64,000 nucleotides of DNA, from positions 248,001 through 312,000 of the forward strand of contig JAKZAN010000005.1 of assembly GCA_023053545.1 (NCBI GenBank), written 5' to 3'. Within the stretch, counting starts at the first letter, position 1; each line of letters begins with the position of its first letter. The stretch is from Lepidurus packardi. Lineage: Eukaryota; Arthropoda; Branchiopoda; Notostraca; Triopsidae. Below, piece by piece: positions 30,049 to 43,300 of the stretch. A program made the translations under genes and the position numbers. The notes under the pieces were generated by a model, which worked only from the letters and a program-made list of their open reading frames with translations, was not told the DNA's origin and made no database searches.

Positions 30049-33000
30049 CGGACTGAATTAATTCCTTACGGACTGAATGAATTCCTTACGGACTGAATGA
30101 ATTCCTTACGGAATGAATTAATTCCTTACGGACTGAATTAATTCTTAAGGATTGATTAAATTCCTTACTTACTGAATTAATTCCTTACGGACTGAATTAA
30201 TTCCTTACGGAATGAATTAATACCTTACGGACTGAATTAATTCCTTGCGGACTGAATTAATTCATTACGGACTGAATTAATTCCTTAAGGAATTAATGAA
30301 TTACTTACGGACTTAATTAATTCATTACGGACTGAAATAATTCCTTACGGACTGAATTAATTCATTACGGACCTAATTTAATCCTTACAGACTGAATTAA
30401 TTCCTTATGGAATGAATTAATTCCTTACGGACTGAATCAAATCACTGAATAAATTCCTTACGGACTGAATTAATTCCTTACTTACTGAATTAATTCCTTA
30501 CCGATTTAATTAATTCCTTTCGGAATGAATTGATTCCTTACGTACTAATTAGTTCCTTACGGACTTAATTAATTCATTACGGACTGAATTAATTATTTTG
30601 GATTGATTGAATTCCTTACTTACTGAATTAATTCCTTACGGACTGAATTAATTCCTTACGGACTGAATCAAATAACTGAATAAATTCCTTACGGACTGAA
30701 TTAATTCCTTACGGACTGAATCAAATCACTGAATAAATTCCTTACGGACTGAATTAATTCCTTACGGACTGAATTGATTCCTTACGGACTGAATCAAATC
30801 ACTGAATAAATTCCTTACGGACTGAATTAATTTCTTACGGACTGAATCAAATCACTGAATAAATTCCTTACGGACTGAATTAATTCCTTACGGACTGAAT
30901 TAATTCCTTACGGACTGAATTAATTCTTTTCGGAATGAATTAATTCCTTACGGAATGAATTAATTCCTTACGGAATGAATTAAATCCTTACAGACTGAAT
31001 TAATTCCTTACGTAATTAATTAATTCCTTACGGACTGAATTAATTCCTTACGGACTGAATTAATTCCTTACGGGCAGAATTAATTCCTTACGGAATGAAT
31101 TAATTCCTTACGGACTGAATTAATTCTTAAGGATTGATTAAATTCCTTACTTACTGAAATAATTCCTTACGGACTGAATTAATTCCTTACGGAATGAATT
31201 AATACCTTACGGACTGAATTAATTCCTTACGGACTGAATTAAGTCCTTACGGAATGGATTAATTCCTTACGGACTGAATTAATTCCTTACGGAATGAACT
31301 AATTCTTTACGGACTTAATTAATTCCTTACGGACTTAATTAATTCCTTGCGAACTGAATTAATTCCTTACGGACTTAGCTAAATCCTTACAGACTGAATT
31401 AATTCCTTACGGACTGAATTAATTCTTTACGGACTGAATTAATTCCTTACGGATTGAATTAATTCCTTACTTACTGAATTAATTCCTTACGTACTGAATT
31501 AATTCCTAACGGACTGAATTAATTCCTTACGGATTGAATTAATTCCTTATGGACTGAATTATTTCATTACAGACTGAATTAATTCCTTATTGACTGAATT
31601 AATTCCTTACGGACAGAATCAAATCACTAAATTAATTCCTTACGGACTGAATTAATTCCTTACTTACTGAATTAATTCCTTACCGATTTAATTAATTCCT
31701 TTCGGAATGAATTGATTCCTTACGTACTAATTAGTTCCTTACGGACTTAATTAATTTATTACGGACTGAATTAATTATTTTGGATTGATTGAATTCCTTA
31801 CTTACTGAATTAATTCCTTACGGACTGAATTGATTCCTTACGGACTGAATCAAATTACTGAATAAATTCCTTACGGACTGAATTAATTTCTTACGGACTG
31901 AATCAAATCACTGAATAAATTCCTTACGGACTGAATTAATTCCTTACGGACTGAATTAATTCCTTACGGACTGAATTAATTCCTTACGGACTGAATTAAT
32001 TCTTTTCGGAATGAATTAATTCCTTACGGAATGAATTAATTCCTTACGGAATGAATTAATTCCTTACGGATTGAATTAATTCCTTACGTACTGAATTAAT
32101 TCCTTAAGGACTGAATTAATTCCTTACGGACTGAATTAATTCCTTTCGGAATGAATTAATTCCTTACGGACTGAATTAATTAATTACGGACTGAATTTAT
32201 TCATTACGGAATTAATTAAATCCTTACAGACTGAATTAATTCCCTACGGACTGAATTAATTCCTTACGGACTGAATCAATTCTTTAGGATTGATTGAATT
32301 CCCTACTTACTGAATTAATTCTTTACGTACTTAATTAATTCCATACGGACTGAATTAATTCCTTACGGATTGATTGAATTCCTTTCTTACTGAATTAATT
32401 CCTTACGGACAGAATTAATTCCTTACGGAATGAACTAATTTCTTACGGACTGAATTAATTCTTAAGGATTGGTTAAATTCCTTACTTACTGAATTAATTC
32501 CTTACGGACTGAATTAATTCCTTACGGAATTAATTAATACCTTACGGACTGAATTAATTCCTTACGGACTGAATTAATTCCTTACGGAATGGATTAATTC
32601 CTTACGGACTGAATTAATTCCTTACGGACTGACCTAATTCTTTACGGACTTAATTAATTCCTTACGGATTGAATTAATTCCTTACGTAATGAATTAATTC
32701 CTTACGTACTGAATAAATTCCTTACGGACTGAATTAATTCTTTTCGGAATGAATTAATTCCTTACGGAATGAATTAATTCCTTACGGAATGAATTAATTC
32801 CTTACGGATTGAATTAATTCCTTACGTACTGAATTAATTCCTAACGGACTGAATTAATTCCTTACGGATTGAATTAATTCCTTATGGACTGAATTATTTC
32901 ATTACAGACTGAATTAATTCCTTATTGACTGAATTAATTCCTTACGGACAGAATCAAATCACTAAATTAATTCCTTACGGACTGAATTAATTCCTTACTT

Positions 33001-36000
33001 ACTGAATTAATTCCTTACCGATTTAATTAATTCCTTTCGGAATGAATTGATTCCTTACGTACTAATTAGTTCCTTACGGACTTAATTAATTTATTACGGA
33101 CTGAATTAATTATTTTGGATTGATTGAATTCCTTACTTACTGAATTAATTCCTTACGGACTGAATTGATTCCTTACGGACTGAATCAAATTACTGAATAA
33201 ATTCCTTACGGACTGAATTAATTTCTTACGGACTGAATCAAATCACTGAATAAATTCCTTACGGACTGAATTAATTCCTTACGGACTGAATTAATTCCTT
33301 ACGGACTGAATTAATTCCTTACGGACTGAATTAATTCTTTTCGGAATGAATTAATTCCTTACGGAATGAATTAATTCCTTACGGAATGAATTAATTCCTT
33401 ACGGATTGAATTAATTCCTTACGTACTGAATTAATTCCTTAAGGACTGAATTAATTCCTTACGGACTGAATTAATTCCTTTCGGAATGAATTAATTCCTT
33501 ACGGACTGAATTAATTAATTACGGACTGAATTTATTCATTACGGAATTAATTAAATCCTTACAGACTGAATTAATTCCCTACGGACTGAATTAATTCCTT
33601 ACGGACTGAATCAATTCTTTAGGATTGATTGAATTCCCTACTTACTGAATTAATTCTTTACGTACTTAATTAATTCCATACGGACTGAATTAATTCCTTA
33701 CGGATTGATTGAATTCCTTTCTTACTGAATTAATTCCTTACGGACAGAATTAATTCCTTACGGAATGAACTAATTTCTTACGGACTGAATTAATTCTTAA
33801 GGATTGGTTAAATTCCTTACTTACTGAATTAATTCCTTACGGACTGAATTAATTCCTTACGGAATTAATTAATACCTTACGGACTGAATTAATTCCTTAC
33901 GGACTGAATTAATTCCTTACGGAATGGATTAATTCCTTACGGACTGAATTAATTCCTTACGGACTGACCTAATTCTTTACGGACTTAATTAATTGATTAC
34001 GGACTGAATTAATTCCTTACGGATTGAATTAATTCCTTACGTAATGAATTAATTCCTTACGTACTGAATAAATTCCTTACGGACTGAATTAATTCTTTTC
34101 GGAATGAATTAATTCCTTACGGAATGAATTAATTCCTTACGGAATGAATTAATTCCTTACGGATTGAATTAATTCCTTACGTACTGAATTAATTCCTTAC
34201 GGACTGAATTAATTCCTTACGGACTGAATTAATTCCTTTCGGAATGAATTAATTCCTTACGGACTGAATTAATTAATTACGGACTGAATTTATTCATTAC
34301 GGACTTAATGAAATCCTTACAGACTGAATTAATTCCTTACGTAATTAATTAATTCCTTACGGACTGAATTAATTCCTTACGGACTGAATGAATTCCTTAC
34401 GGACTGAATGAATTCCTTACGGAATGAATTAATTCCTTACGGACTGAATTAATTCTTAAGGATTGATTAAATTCCTTACTTACTGAATTAATTCCTTACG
34501 GACTGAATTAATTCCTTACGGAATGAATTAATACCTTACGGACTGAATTAATTCCTTGCGGACTGAATTAATTCATTACGGACTGAATTAATTCCTTAAG
34601 GAATTAATGAATTACTTACGGACTTAATTAATTCATTACGGACTGAAATAATTCCTTACGGACTGAATTAATTCATTACGGACCTAATTTAATCCTTACA
34701 GACTGAATTAATTCCTTATGGAATGAATTAATTCCTTACGGACTGAATCAAATCACTGAATAAATTCCTTACGGACTGAATTAATTCCTTACTTACTGAA
34801 TTAATTCCTTACCGATTTAATTAATTCCTTTCGGAATGAATTGATTCCTTACGTACTAATTAGTTCCTTACGGACTTAATTAATTCATTACGGACTGAAT
34901 TAATTATTTTGGATTGATTGAATTCCTTACTTACTGAATTAATTCCTTACGGACTGAATTAATTCCTTACGGACTGAATCAAATAACTGAATAAATTCCT
35001 TACGGACTGAATTAATTCCTTACGGACTGAATCAAATCACTGAATAAATTCCTTACGGACTGAATTAATTCCTTACGGACTGAATTGATTCCTTACGGAC
35101 TGAATCAAATCACTGAATAAATTCCTTACGGACTGAATTAATTTCTTACGGACTGAATCAAATCACTGAATAAATTCCTTACGGACTGAATTAATTCCTT
35201 ACGGACTGAATTAATTCCTTACGGACTGAATTAATTCTTTTCGGAATGAATTAATTCCTTACGGAATGAATTAATTCCTTACGGAATGAATTAAATCCTT
35301 ACAGACTGAATTAATTCCTTACGTAATTAATTAATTCCTTACGGACTGAATTAATTCCTTACGGACTGAATTAATTCCTTACGGGCAGAATTAATTCCTT
35401 ACGGAATGAATTAATTCCTTACGGACTGAATTAATTCTTAAGGATTGATTAAATTCCTTACTTACTGAAATAATTCCTTACGGACTGAATTAATTCCTTA
35501 CGGAATGAATTAATACCTTACGGACTGAATTAATTCCTTACGGACTGAATTAAGTCCTTACGGAATGGATTAATTCCTTACGGACTGAATTAATTCCTTA
35601 CGGAATGAACTAATTCTTTACGGACTTAATTAATTCCTTACGGACTTAATTAATTCCTTGCGAACTGAATTAATTCCTTACGGACTTAGCTAAATCCTTA
35701 CAGACTGAATTAATTCCTTACGGACTGAATTAATTCTTTACGGACTGAATTAATTCCTTACGGATTGAATTAATTCCTTACTTACTGAATTAATTCCTTA
35801 CGTACTGAATTAATTCCTAACGGACTGAATTAATTCCTTACGGATTGAATTAATTCCTTATGGACTGAATTATTTCATTACAGACTGAATTAATTCCTTA
35901 TTGACTGAATTAATTCCTTACGGACAGAATCAAATCACTAAATTAATTCCTTACGGACTGAATTAATTCCTTACTTACTGAATTAATTCCTTACCGATTT

Positions 36001-38720
36001 AATTAATTCCTTTCGGAATGAATTGATTCCTTACGTACTAATTAGTTCCTTACGGACTTAATTAATTTATTACGGACTGAATTAATTATTTTGGATTGAT
36101 TGAATTCCTTACTTACTGAATTAATTCCTTACGGACTGAATTGATTCCTTACGGACTGAATCAAATTACTGAATAAATTCCTTACGGACTGAATTAATTT
36201 CTTACGGACTGAATCAAATCACTGAATAAATTCCTTACGGACTGAATTAATTCCTTACGGACTGAATTAATTCCTTACGGACTGAATTAATTCCTTACGG
36301 ACTGAATTAATTCTTTTCGGAATGAATTAATTCCTTACGGAATGAATTAATTCCTTACGGAATGAATTAATTCCTTACGGATTGAATTAATTCCTTACGT
36401 ACTGAATTAATTCCTTAAGGACTGAATTAATTCCTTACGGACTGAATTAATTCCTTTCGGAATGAATTAATTCCTTACGGACTGAATTAATTAATTACGG
36501 ACTGAATTTATTCATTACGGAATTAATTAAATCCTTACAGACTGAATTAATTCCCTACGGACTGAATTAATTCCTTACGGACTGAATCAATTCTTTAGGA
36601 TTGATTGAATTCCCTACTTACTGAATTAATTCTTTACGTACTTAATTAATTCCATACGGACTGAATTAATTCCTTACGGATTGATTGAATTCCTTTCTTA
36701 CTGAATTAATTCCTTACGGACAGAATTAATTCCTTACGGAATGAACTAATTTCTTACGGACTGAATTAATTCTTAAGGATTGGTTAAATTCCTTACTTAC
36801 TGAATTAATTCCTTACGGACTGAATTAATTCCTTACGGAATTAATTAATACCTTACGGACTGAATTAATTCCTTACGGACTGAATTAATTCCTTACGGAA
36901 TGGATTAATTCCTTACGGACTGAATTAATTCCTTACGGACTGACCTAATTCTTTACGGACTTAATTAATTCCTTACGGATTGAATTAATTCCTTACGTAA
37001 TGAATTAATTCCTTACGTACTGAATAAATTCCTTACGGACTGAATTAATTCTTTTCGGAATGAATTAATTCCTTACGGAATGAATTAATTCCTTACGGAA
37101 TGAATTAATTCCTTACGGATTGAATTAATTCCTTACGTACTGAATTAATTCCTAACGGACTGAATTAATTCCTTACGGATTGAATTAATTCCTTATGGAC
37201 TGAATTATTTCATTACAGACTGAATTAATTCCTTATTGACTGAATTAATTCCTTACGGACAGAATCAAATCACTAAATTAATTCCTTACGGACTGAATTA
37301 ATTCCTTACTTACTGAATTAATTCCTTACCGATTTAATTAATTCCTTTCGGAATGAATTGATTCCTTACGTACTAATTAGTTCCTTACGGACTTAATTAA
37401 TTTATTACGGACTGAATTAATTATTTTGGATTGATTGAATTCCTTACTTACTGAATTAATTCCTTACGGACTGAATTGATTCCTTACGGACTGAATCAAA
37501 TTACTGAATAAATTCCTTACGGACTGAATTAATTTCTTACGGACTGAATCAAATCACTGAATAAATTCCTTACGGACTGAATTAATTCCTTACGGACTGA
37601 ATTAATTCCTTACGGACTGAATTAATTCCTTACGGACTGAATTAATTCTTTTCGGAATGAATTAATTCCTTACGGAATGAATTAATTCCTTACGGAATGA
37701 ATTAATTCCTTACGGATTGAATTAATTCCTTACGTACTGAATTAATTCCTTAAGGACTGAATTAATTCCTTACGGACTGAATTAATTCCTTTCGGAATGA
37801 ATTAATTCCTTACGGACTGAATTAATTAATTACGGACTGAATTTATTCATTACGGAATTAATTAAATCCTTACAGACTGAATTAATTCCCTACGGACTGA
37901 ATTAATTCCTTACGGACTGAATCAATTCTTTAGGATTGATTGAATTCCCTACTTACTGAATTAATTCTTTACGTACTTAATTAATTCCATACGGACTGAA
38001 TTAATTCCTTACGGATTGATTGAATTCCTTTCTTACTGAATTAATTCCTTACGGACAGAATTAATTCCTTACGGAATGAACTAATTTCTTACGGACTGAA
38101 TTAATTCTTAAGGATTGGTTAAATTCCTTACTTACTGAATTAATTCCTTACGGACTGAATTAATTCCTTACGGAATTAATTAATACCTTACGGACTGAAT
38201 TAATTCCTTACGGACTGAATTAATTCCTTACGGAATGGATTAATTCCTTACGGACTGAATTAATTCCTTACGGACTGACCTAATTCTTTACGGACTTAAT
38301 TAATTGATTACGGACTGAATTAATTCCTTACGGATTGAATTAATTCCTTACGTAATGAATTAATTCCTTACGTACTGAATAAATTCCTTACGGACTGAAT
38401 TAATTCTTTTCGGAATGAATTAATTCCTTACGGAATGAATTAATTCCTTACGGAATGAATTAATTCCTTACGGATTGAATTAATTCCTTACGTACTGAAT
38501 TAATTCCTTACGGACTGAATTAATTCCTTACGGACTGAATTAATTCCTTTCGGAATGAATTAATTCCTTACGGACTGAATTAATTAATTACGGACTGAAT
38601 TTATTCATTACGGACTTAATGAAATCCTTACAGACTGAATTAATTCCTTACGTAATTAATTAATTCCTTACGGACTGAATTAATTCCTTACGGACTGAAT
38701 GAATTCCTTACGGACTGAAT
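30049..38720. repeat. 4311-bp tandem super-duplication in array B
   Basis: Bases 30049-34409 recur at 34360-38720, a tandem repeat with period 4311. Rare private variants are all shared at that offset: TCCTTGCGG, AATCAAATAACTG, CGGGCAGAATT, TTAAGTCC, GGACTTAGCT, CCTAACGG, GGATTGGTTAAA and GGACTGACCT. Mismatches occur just outside: C at 30048 against A at 34359, and G at 34410 against T at 38721. I found no mismatch inside at the positions compared, but did not align every base. The block contains several ordinary ~1.2-kb repeats, so it is a second level of organisation. Confidence 0.85.
31485..33990. repeat. Nested 1335-bp tandem duplication
   Basis: Markers CCTAACGG (31505, 32840), TTATTTTGG (31775, 33110) and AAGGATTGGTTAAA (32464, 33799) are each 1335 bp apart. 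The same pair is carried, at +4311, in the second copy of the larger duplication. The 1335-bp event therefore probably came first and was then copied as part of the 4311-bp block. Confidence 0.8.
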
Positions 38721-40323
38721 TAATTCCTTACGGACTGAATTAATTCCTTACGGACTGAATTAATTCCTTACGGACTGAATTAATTCCCTACGGACTGAAT
38801 TAATTCCTTACGGACTGAATCAATTCTTTAGGATTGACTGAATTCCCTACTTACTGAATTAATTCTTTACGTACTTAATTAATTCCATACGGACTGAATT
38901 AATTCCTTACGGATTGATTGAATTCCTTTCTTACTGAATTAATTCCTTACGGACAGAATTAATTCCTTACGGAATGAATTAATTCCTTACGGACTGAATT
39001 AATTCTTAAGGATTGATTAAATTCCTTACTTACTGAAATAATTCCTTACGGACTGAATTAATTCCTTACGGAATGAATTAATACCTTACGGACTGAATTA
39101 ATTCCTTACGGACTGAATTAAGTCCTTACGGAATGGATTAATTCCTTACGGACTGAATTAATTCCTTACGGAATGAACTAATTCTTTACGGACTTAATTA
39201 ATTCCTTACGGACTTAATTAATTCCTTGCGAACTGAATTAATTCCTTACGGACTTAATTAAATCCTTACAGACTGAATTAATTCCTTACGGACTGAATTA
39301 ATTCTTTACGGACTGAATTAATTCCTTACGGATTGAATTAATTCCTTACGTACTGAATTAATTCCTTACGTACTGAATTAATTCCTAACGGAATGAATTA
39401 ATTCCTTACGGATTGAATTAATTCCTTACGTACTGAATTAATTCCTTACGGACTGAATTAATTCCTTACGGACTGAATTAATTCCTTTCGGAATGAATTA
39501 ATTCCTTACGGACTGAATTAATTAATTACGGACTGAATTTATTCATTACGGACTTAATTAAATCCTTACAGACTGAATTAATTCCTTACGTAATTAATTA
39601 ATTCCTTACGGACTGAATTAATTCCTTACGGACTGAATGAATTCCTTACGGACTGAATTAATTCCTTACGGACTGAATTAATTCCTTACGGACTGAATTA
39701 ATTCCTTACGGACTGAATTAATTCCCTACGGACTGAATTAATTCCTTACGGACTGAATCAATTCTTTAGGATTGACTGAATTCCCTACTTACTGAATTAA
39801 TTCTTTACGTACTTAATTAATTCCATACGGACTGAATTAATTCCTTACGGATTGATTGAATTCCTTTCTTACTGAATTAATTCCTTACGGACAGAATTAA
39901 TTCCTTACGGAATGAATTAATTCCTTACGGACTGAATTAATTCTTAAGGATTGATTAAATTCCTTACTTACTGAAATAATTCCTTACGGACTGAATTAAT
40001 TCCTTACGGAATGAATTAATACCTTACGGACTGAATTAATTCCTTACGGACTGAATTAAGTCCTTACGGAATGGATTAATTCCTTACGGACTGAATTAAT
40101 TCCTTACGGAATGAACTAATTCTTTACGGACTTAATTAATTCCTTACGGACTTAATTAATTCCTTGCGAACTGAATTAATTCCTTACGGACTTAATTAAA
40201 TCCTTACAGACTGAATTAATTCCTTACGGACTGAATTAATTCTTTACGGACTGAATTAATTCCTTACGGATTGAATTAATTCCTTACGTACTGAATTAAT
40301 TCCTTACGTACTGAATTAATTCC
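38621..40323. repeat. 938-bp-period tandem duplication in array B
   Basis: The rare variant GGATTGACTGAATTCCCTAC occurs at 38831 and 39769, 938 bp apart, with matching unit order around both. The two copies diverge near 38620/39558 on the left and 39385/40323 on the right. It directly follows the 4311-bp block, so consecutive amplification events of different size sit side by side. Confidence 0.75.
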
Positions 40324-43300
40324 TAACGGACTGAATTAATTCCTTACGGATTGAATTAATTCCTTATGGACTGAATTATTTCATTACAGACTGAATTAAT
40401 TCCTTATGGACTGAATTAATTCCTTACGGACTGAATCAAATCACTGAATAAATTCCTTACGGACTGAATTAATTCCTTACTTACTGAATTAATTCCTTAC
40501 CGATTTTATTAATTCCTTTCGGAATGAATTGATTCCTTACGTACTAATTAGTTCCTTACGGACTTAATTAATTCATTACGGACTGAATTAATTATTTTGG
40601 ATTGATTGAATTCCTTACTTACTGAATTAATTCCTTGAGGACTGAATTAATTCCTTACGGACTGAATTAAATCCTTACAGACTGAATAAATTCCTTACGG
40701 ACTGAATTAATTCCTTACGGACTGAATTAATTATTTTGGATTGATTAAATTCCTTACTTACTGAATTAATTCCTTGCGGACTGAATTAATTCCTTACGGA
40801 CTGAATTAAATCCTTACAGACTGAATAAATTCCTTACGGACTGAATTAATTCCTTACGGACTGAATTAATTCCTTACGGACTGAATTAAATCCTTACAGA
40901 CTGAATAAATTCCTTACGGACTGAATTAATTCCTTACGGACTGAATCAAATCACTGAATAAATTCCTTACGGACTGAATTAATTCCTTACGGACTGACTT
41001 AATTCCTTACGGACTGAATTAATTCCTTACGGACTAAATTAATTCCTTACGGACTGAATTAATTCTTTTGGATTGATTGAATTCCTTACGGACTGAATTA
41101 ATTCCTTACGGACTGAATTAATTCCTTACGGACTGAATTAATTCTTATCGGAATGAATTAATTCCTTACGGAAAGAATTAATTCCTTAAGGATTGAATTA
41201 ATTCCTTACGGACTGAATTAATTCCTTACGGACTGAATTAATTCTTTTCGGAATGAATTAATTCCTTACGGACTGAATTAATTCCTTAAGGATTGAATTA
41301 ATTCCTTACGGACTGACATAATTCATTACGGACTGAATTAATTCCTTAAGGAATGAATGAATTACTTACGGACTTAATTAATTCATTACGGACTGAAATA
41401 ATTCCTTACGGACTGAATTAATTCATTACGGACCTAATTAAATCTTTACAGACTGAATTATTTCCTTATGGACTGAATTAATTCCTTACTTACTGAATTA
41501 ATTCCTTACCGATTTTATTAATTCCTTTCGGAATGAATTGATTCCTTATGTACTAATTAGTTCCTTACGGACTTAATTAATTCATTACGGACTGAATTAA
41601 TTATTTTGGATTGATTGAATTCCTTACTTACTGAATTAATTCCTTGCGGACTGAATTAATTCCTTACGGACTGAATTAAATCCTTACAGACTGAATAAAT
41701 TCCTTACGGACTGAATTAATTATTTTGGATTGATTAAATTCCTTACTTACTGAATTAATTCCTTGCGGACTGAATTAATTCCTTACGGACTGAATTAAAT
41801 CCTTACAGACTGAATAAATTCCTTACGGACTGAATTAATTCCTTACGGACTGAATTAATTCCTTACGGACTGAATTAATTCCTTACGGACGGAATTAATT
41901 CCTTACGGACTAAATTAATTCCTTACGGACTGAATTAATTCTTTTGGATTGATTGAATTCCTTACGGACTGAATTAATTCCTTACGGACTGAATTAATTC
42001 CTTACGGACTGAATTAATTCTTTTCGGAATGAATTAATTCCTTACGGAATGAATTAATTCCTTAAGGATTGAATTAATTCCTTACGGACTGAATTAATTC
42101 ATTACGGACTGAATTAATTCCTTAAGGAATGAATGAATTACTTACGGACTTAATTAATTCATTATGGACTGAAATAATTCCTTACGGACTGAATTAATTC
42201 AATACGGACCTAATTAAATCCTTACAGACTGAATTAATTCCTTATGGACTGAATTAATTCCTTACTTACTGAATTAATTCCTTACCGATTTTATTAATTC
42301 CTTTCGGAATGAATTGATTCCTTACGTACTAATTAGTTCCTTACGGACTTAATAATTCATTACGGACTGAATTAATTATTTTGGATTGATTGAATTCCTT
42401 ACTTACTGAATTAATTCCTTGCGGACTGAATTAATTCCTTACGGACTGAATTAAATCCTTACAGACTGAATAAATTCCTTACGGACTGAATTAATTCCTT
42501 ACGGACTGAATTAATTCCTTACGGACTGAATTAATTCCTTACGGACGGAATCAAATCACTGAATAAATTCCTTACGGACTGAATTAATTCCTTACGGACT
42601 GAATTAATTCCTTACGGACTGAATTAATTCTTTTGGATTGGTTGAATTCCTTACTTACTGAATTAATTCCTTGCGGACTGAATTAATTCCTTACGGACTG
42701 AATTAAATCCTTACAGACTGAATAAATTCCTTACGAACTGAATTAATTCCTTACGGATTGAATTAATTCCTTACGGACTGAATTAATTCCTTACGGACTG
42801 AATTAATTCCTTACGGACTGAATTAATTCCTTACGGACTGAATCAATTCCTTACGGACTGAATTAATTCTTTTCGGAATGAATTAATTCCTTACGGAATG
42901 AATTAATTCCTTACGGATTGAATTAATTCCTACGTACTGAATTAATTCCTTACGGACTGAATTAATTCCTTACGGACTGAATTAATTCCTTTCGGAATGA
43001 ATTAATTCCTTACGGACTGAATTAATTCCTTACGGATTGAATTAATTCCTTACGGACTGAATTTATTCATTTCGGACTGAATTAATTCCTTAAACAATGA
43101 ATTAATTACTAACGGACTTAATTAATTCATTACGGACTGAATTAATTAATTACGGACTGAATTAATTCATTACGGACCTAATAAAATATTTACAGACTGA
43201 ATAAATTCCTTACGGACTGAATTAATTCTTTTCGGAATGAATTAATTCCTTACGGACTGAATTAATTCCTTACGGACTGAATTAATTCCTTACGGACTGA

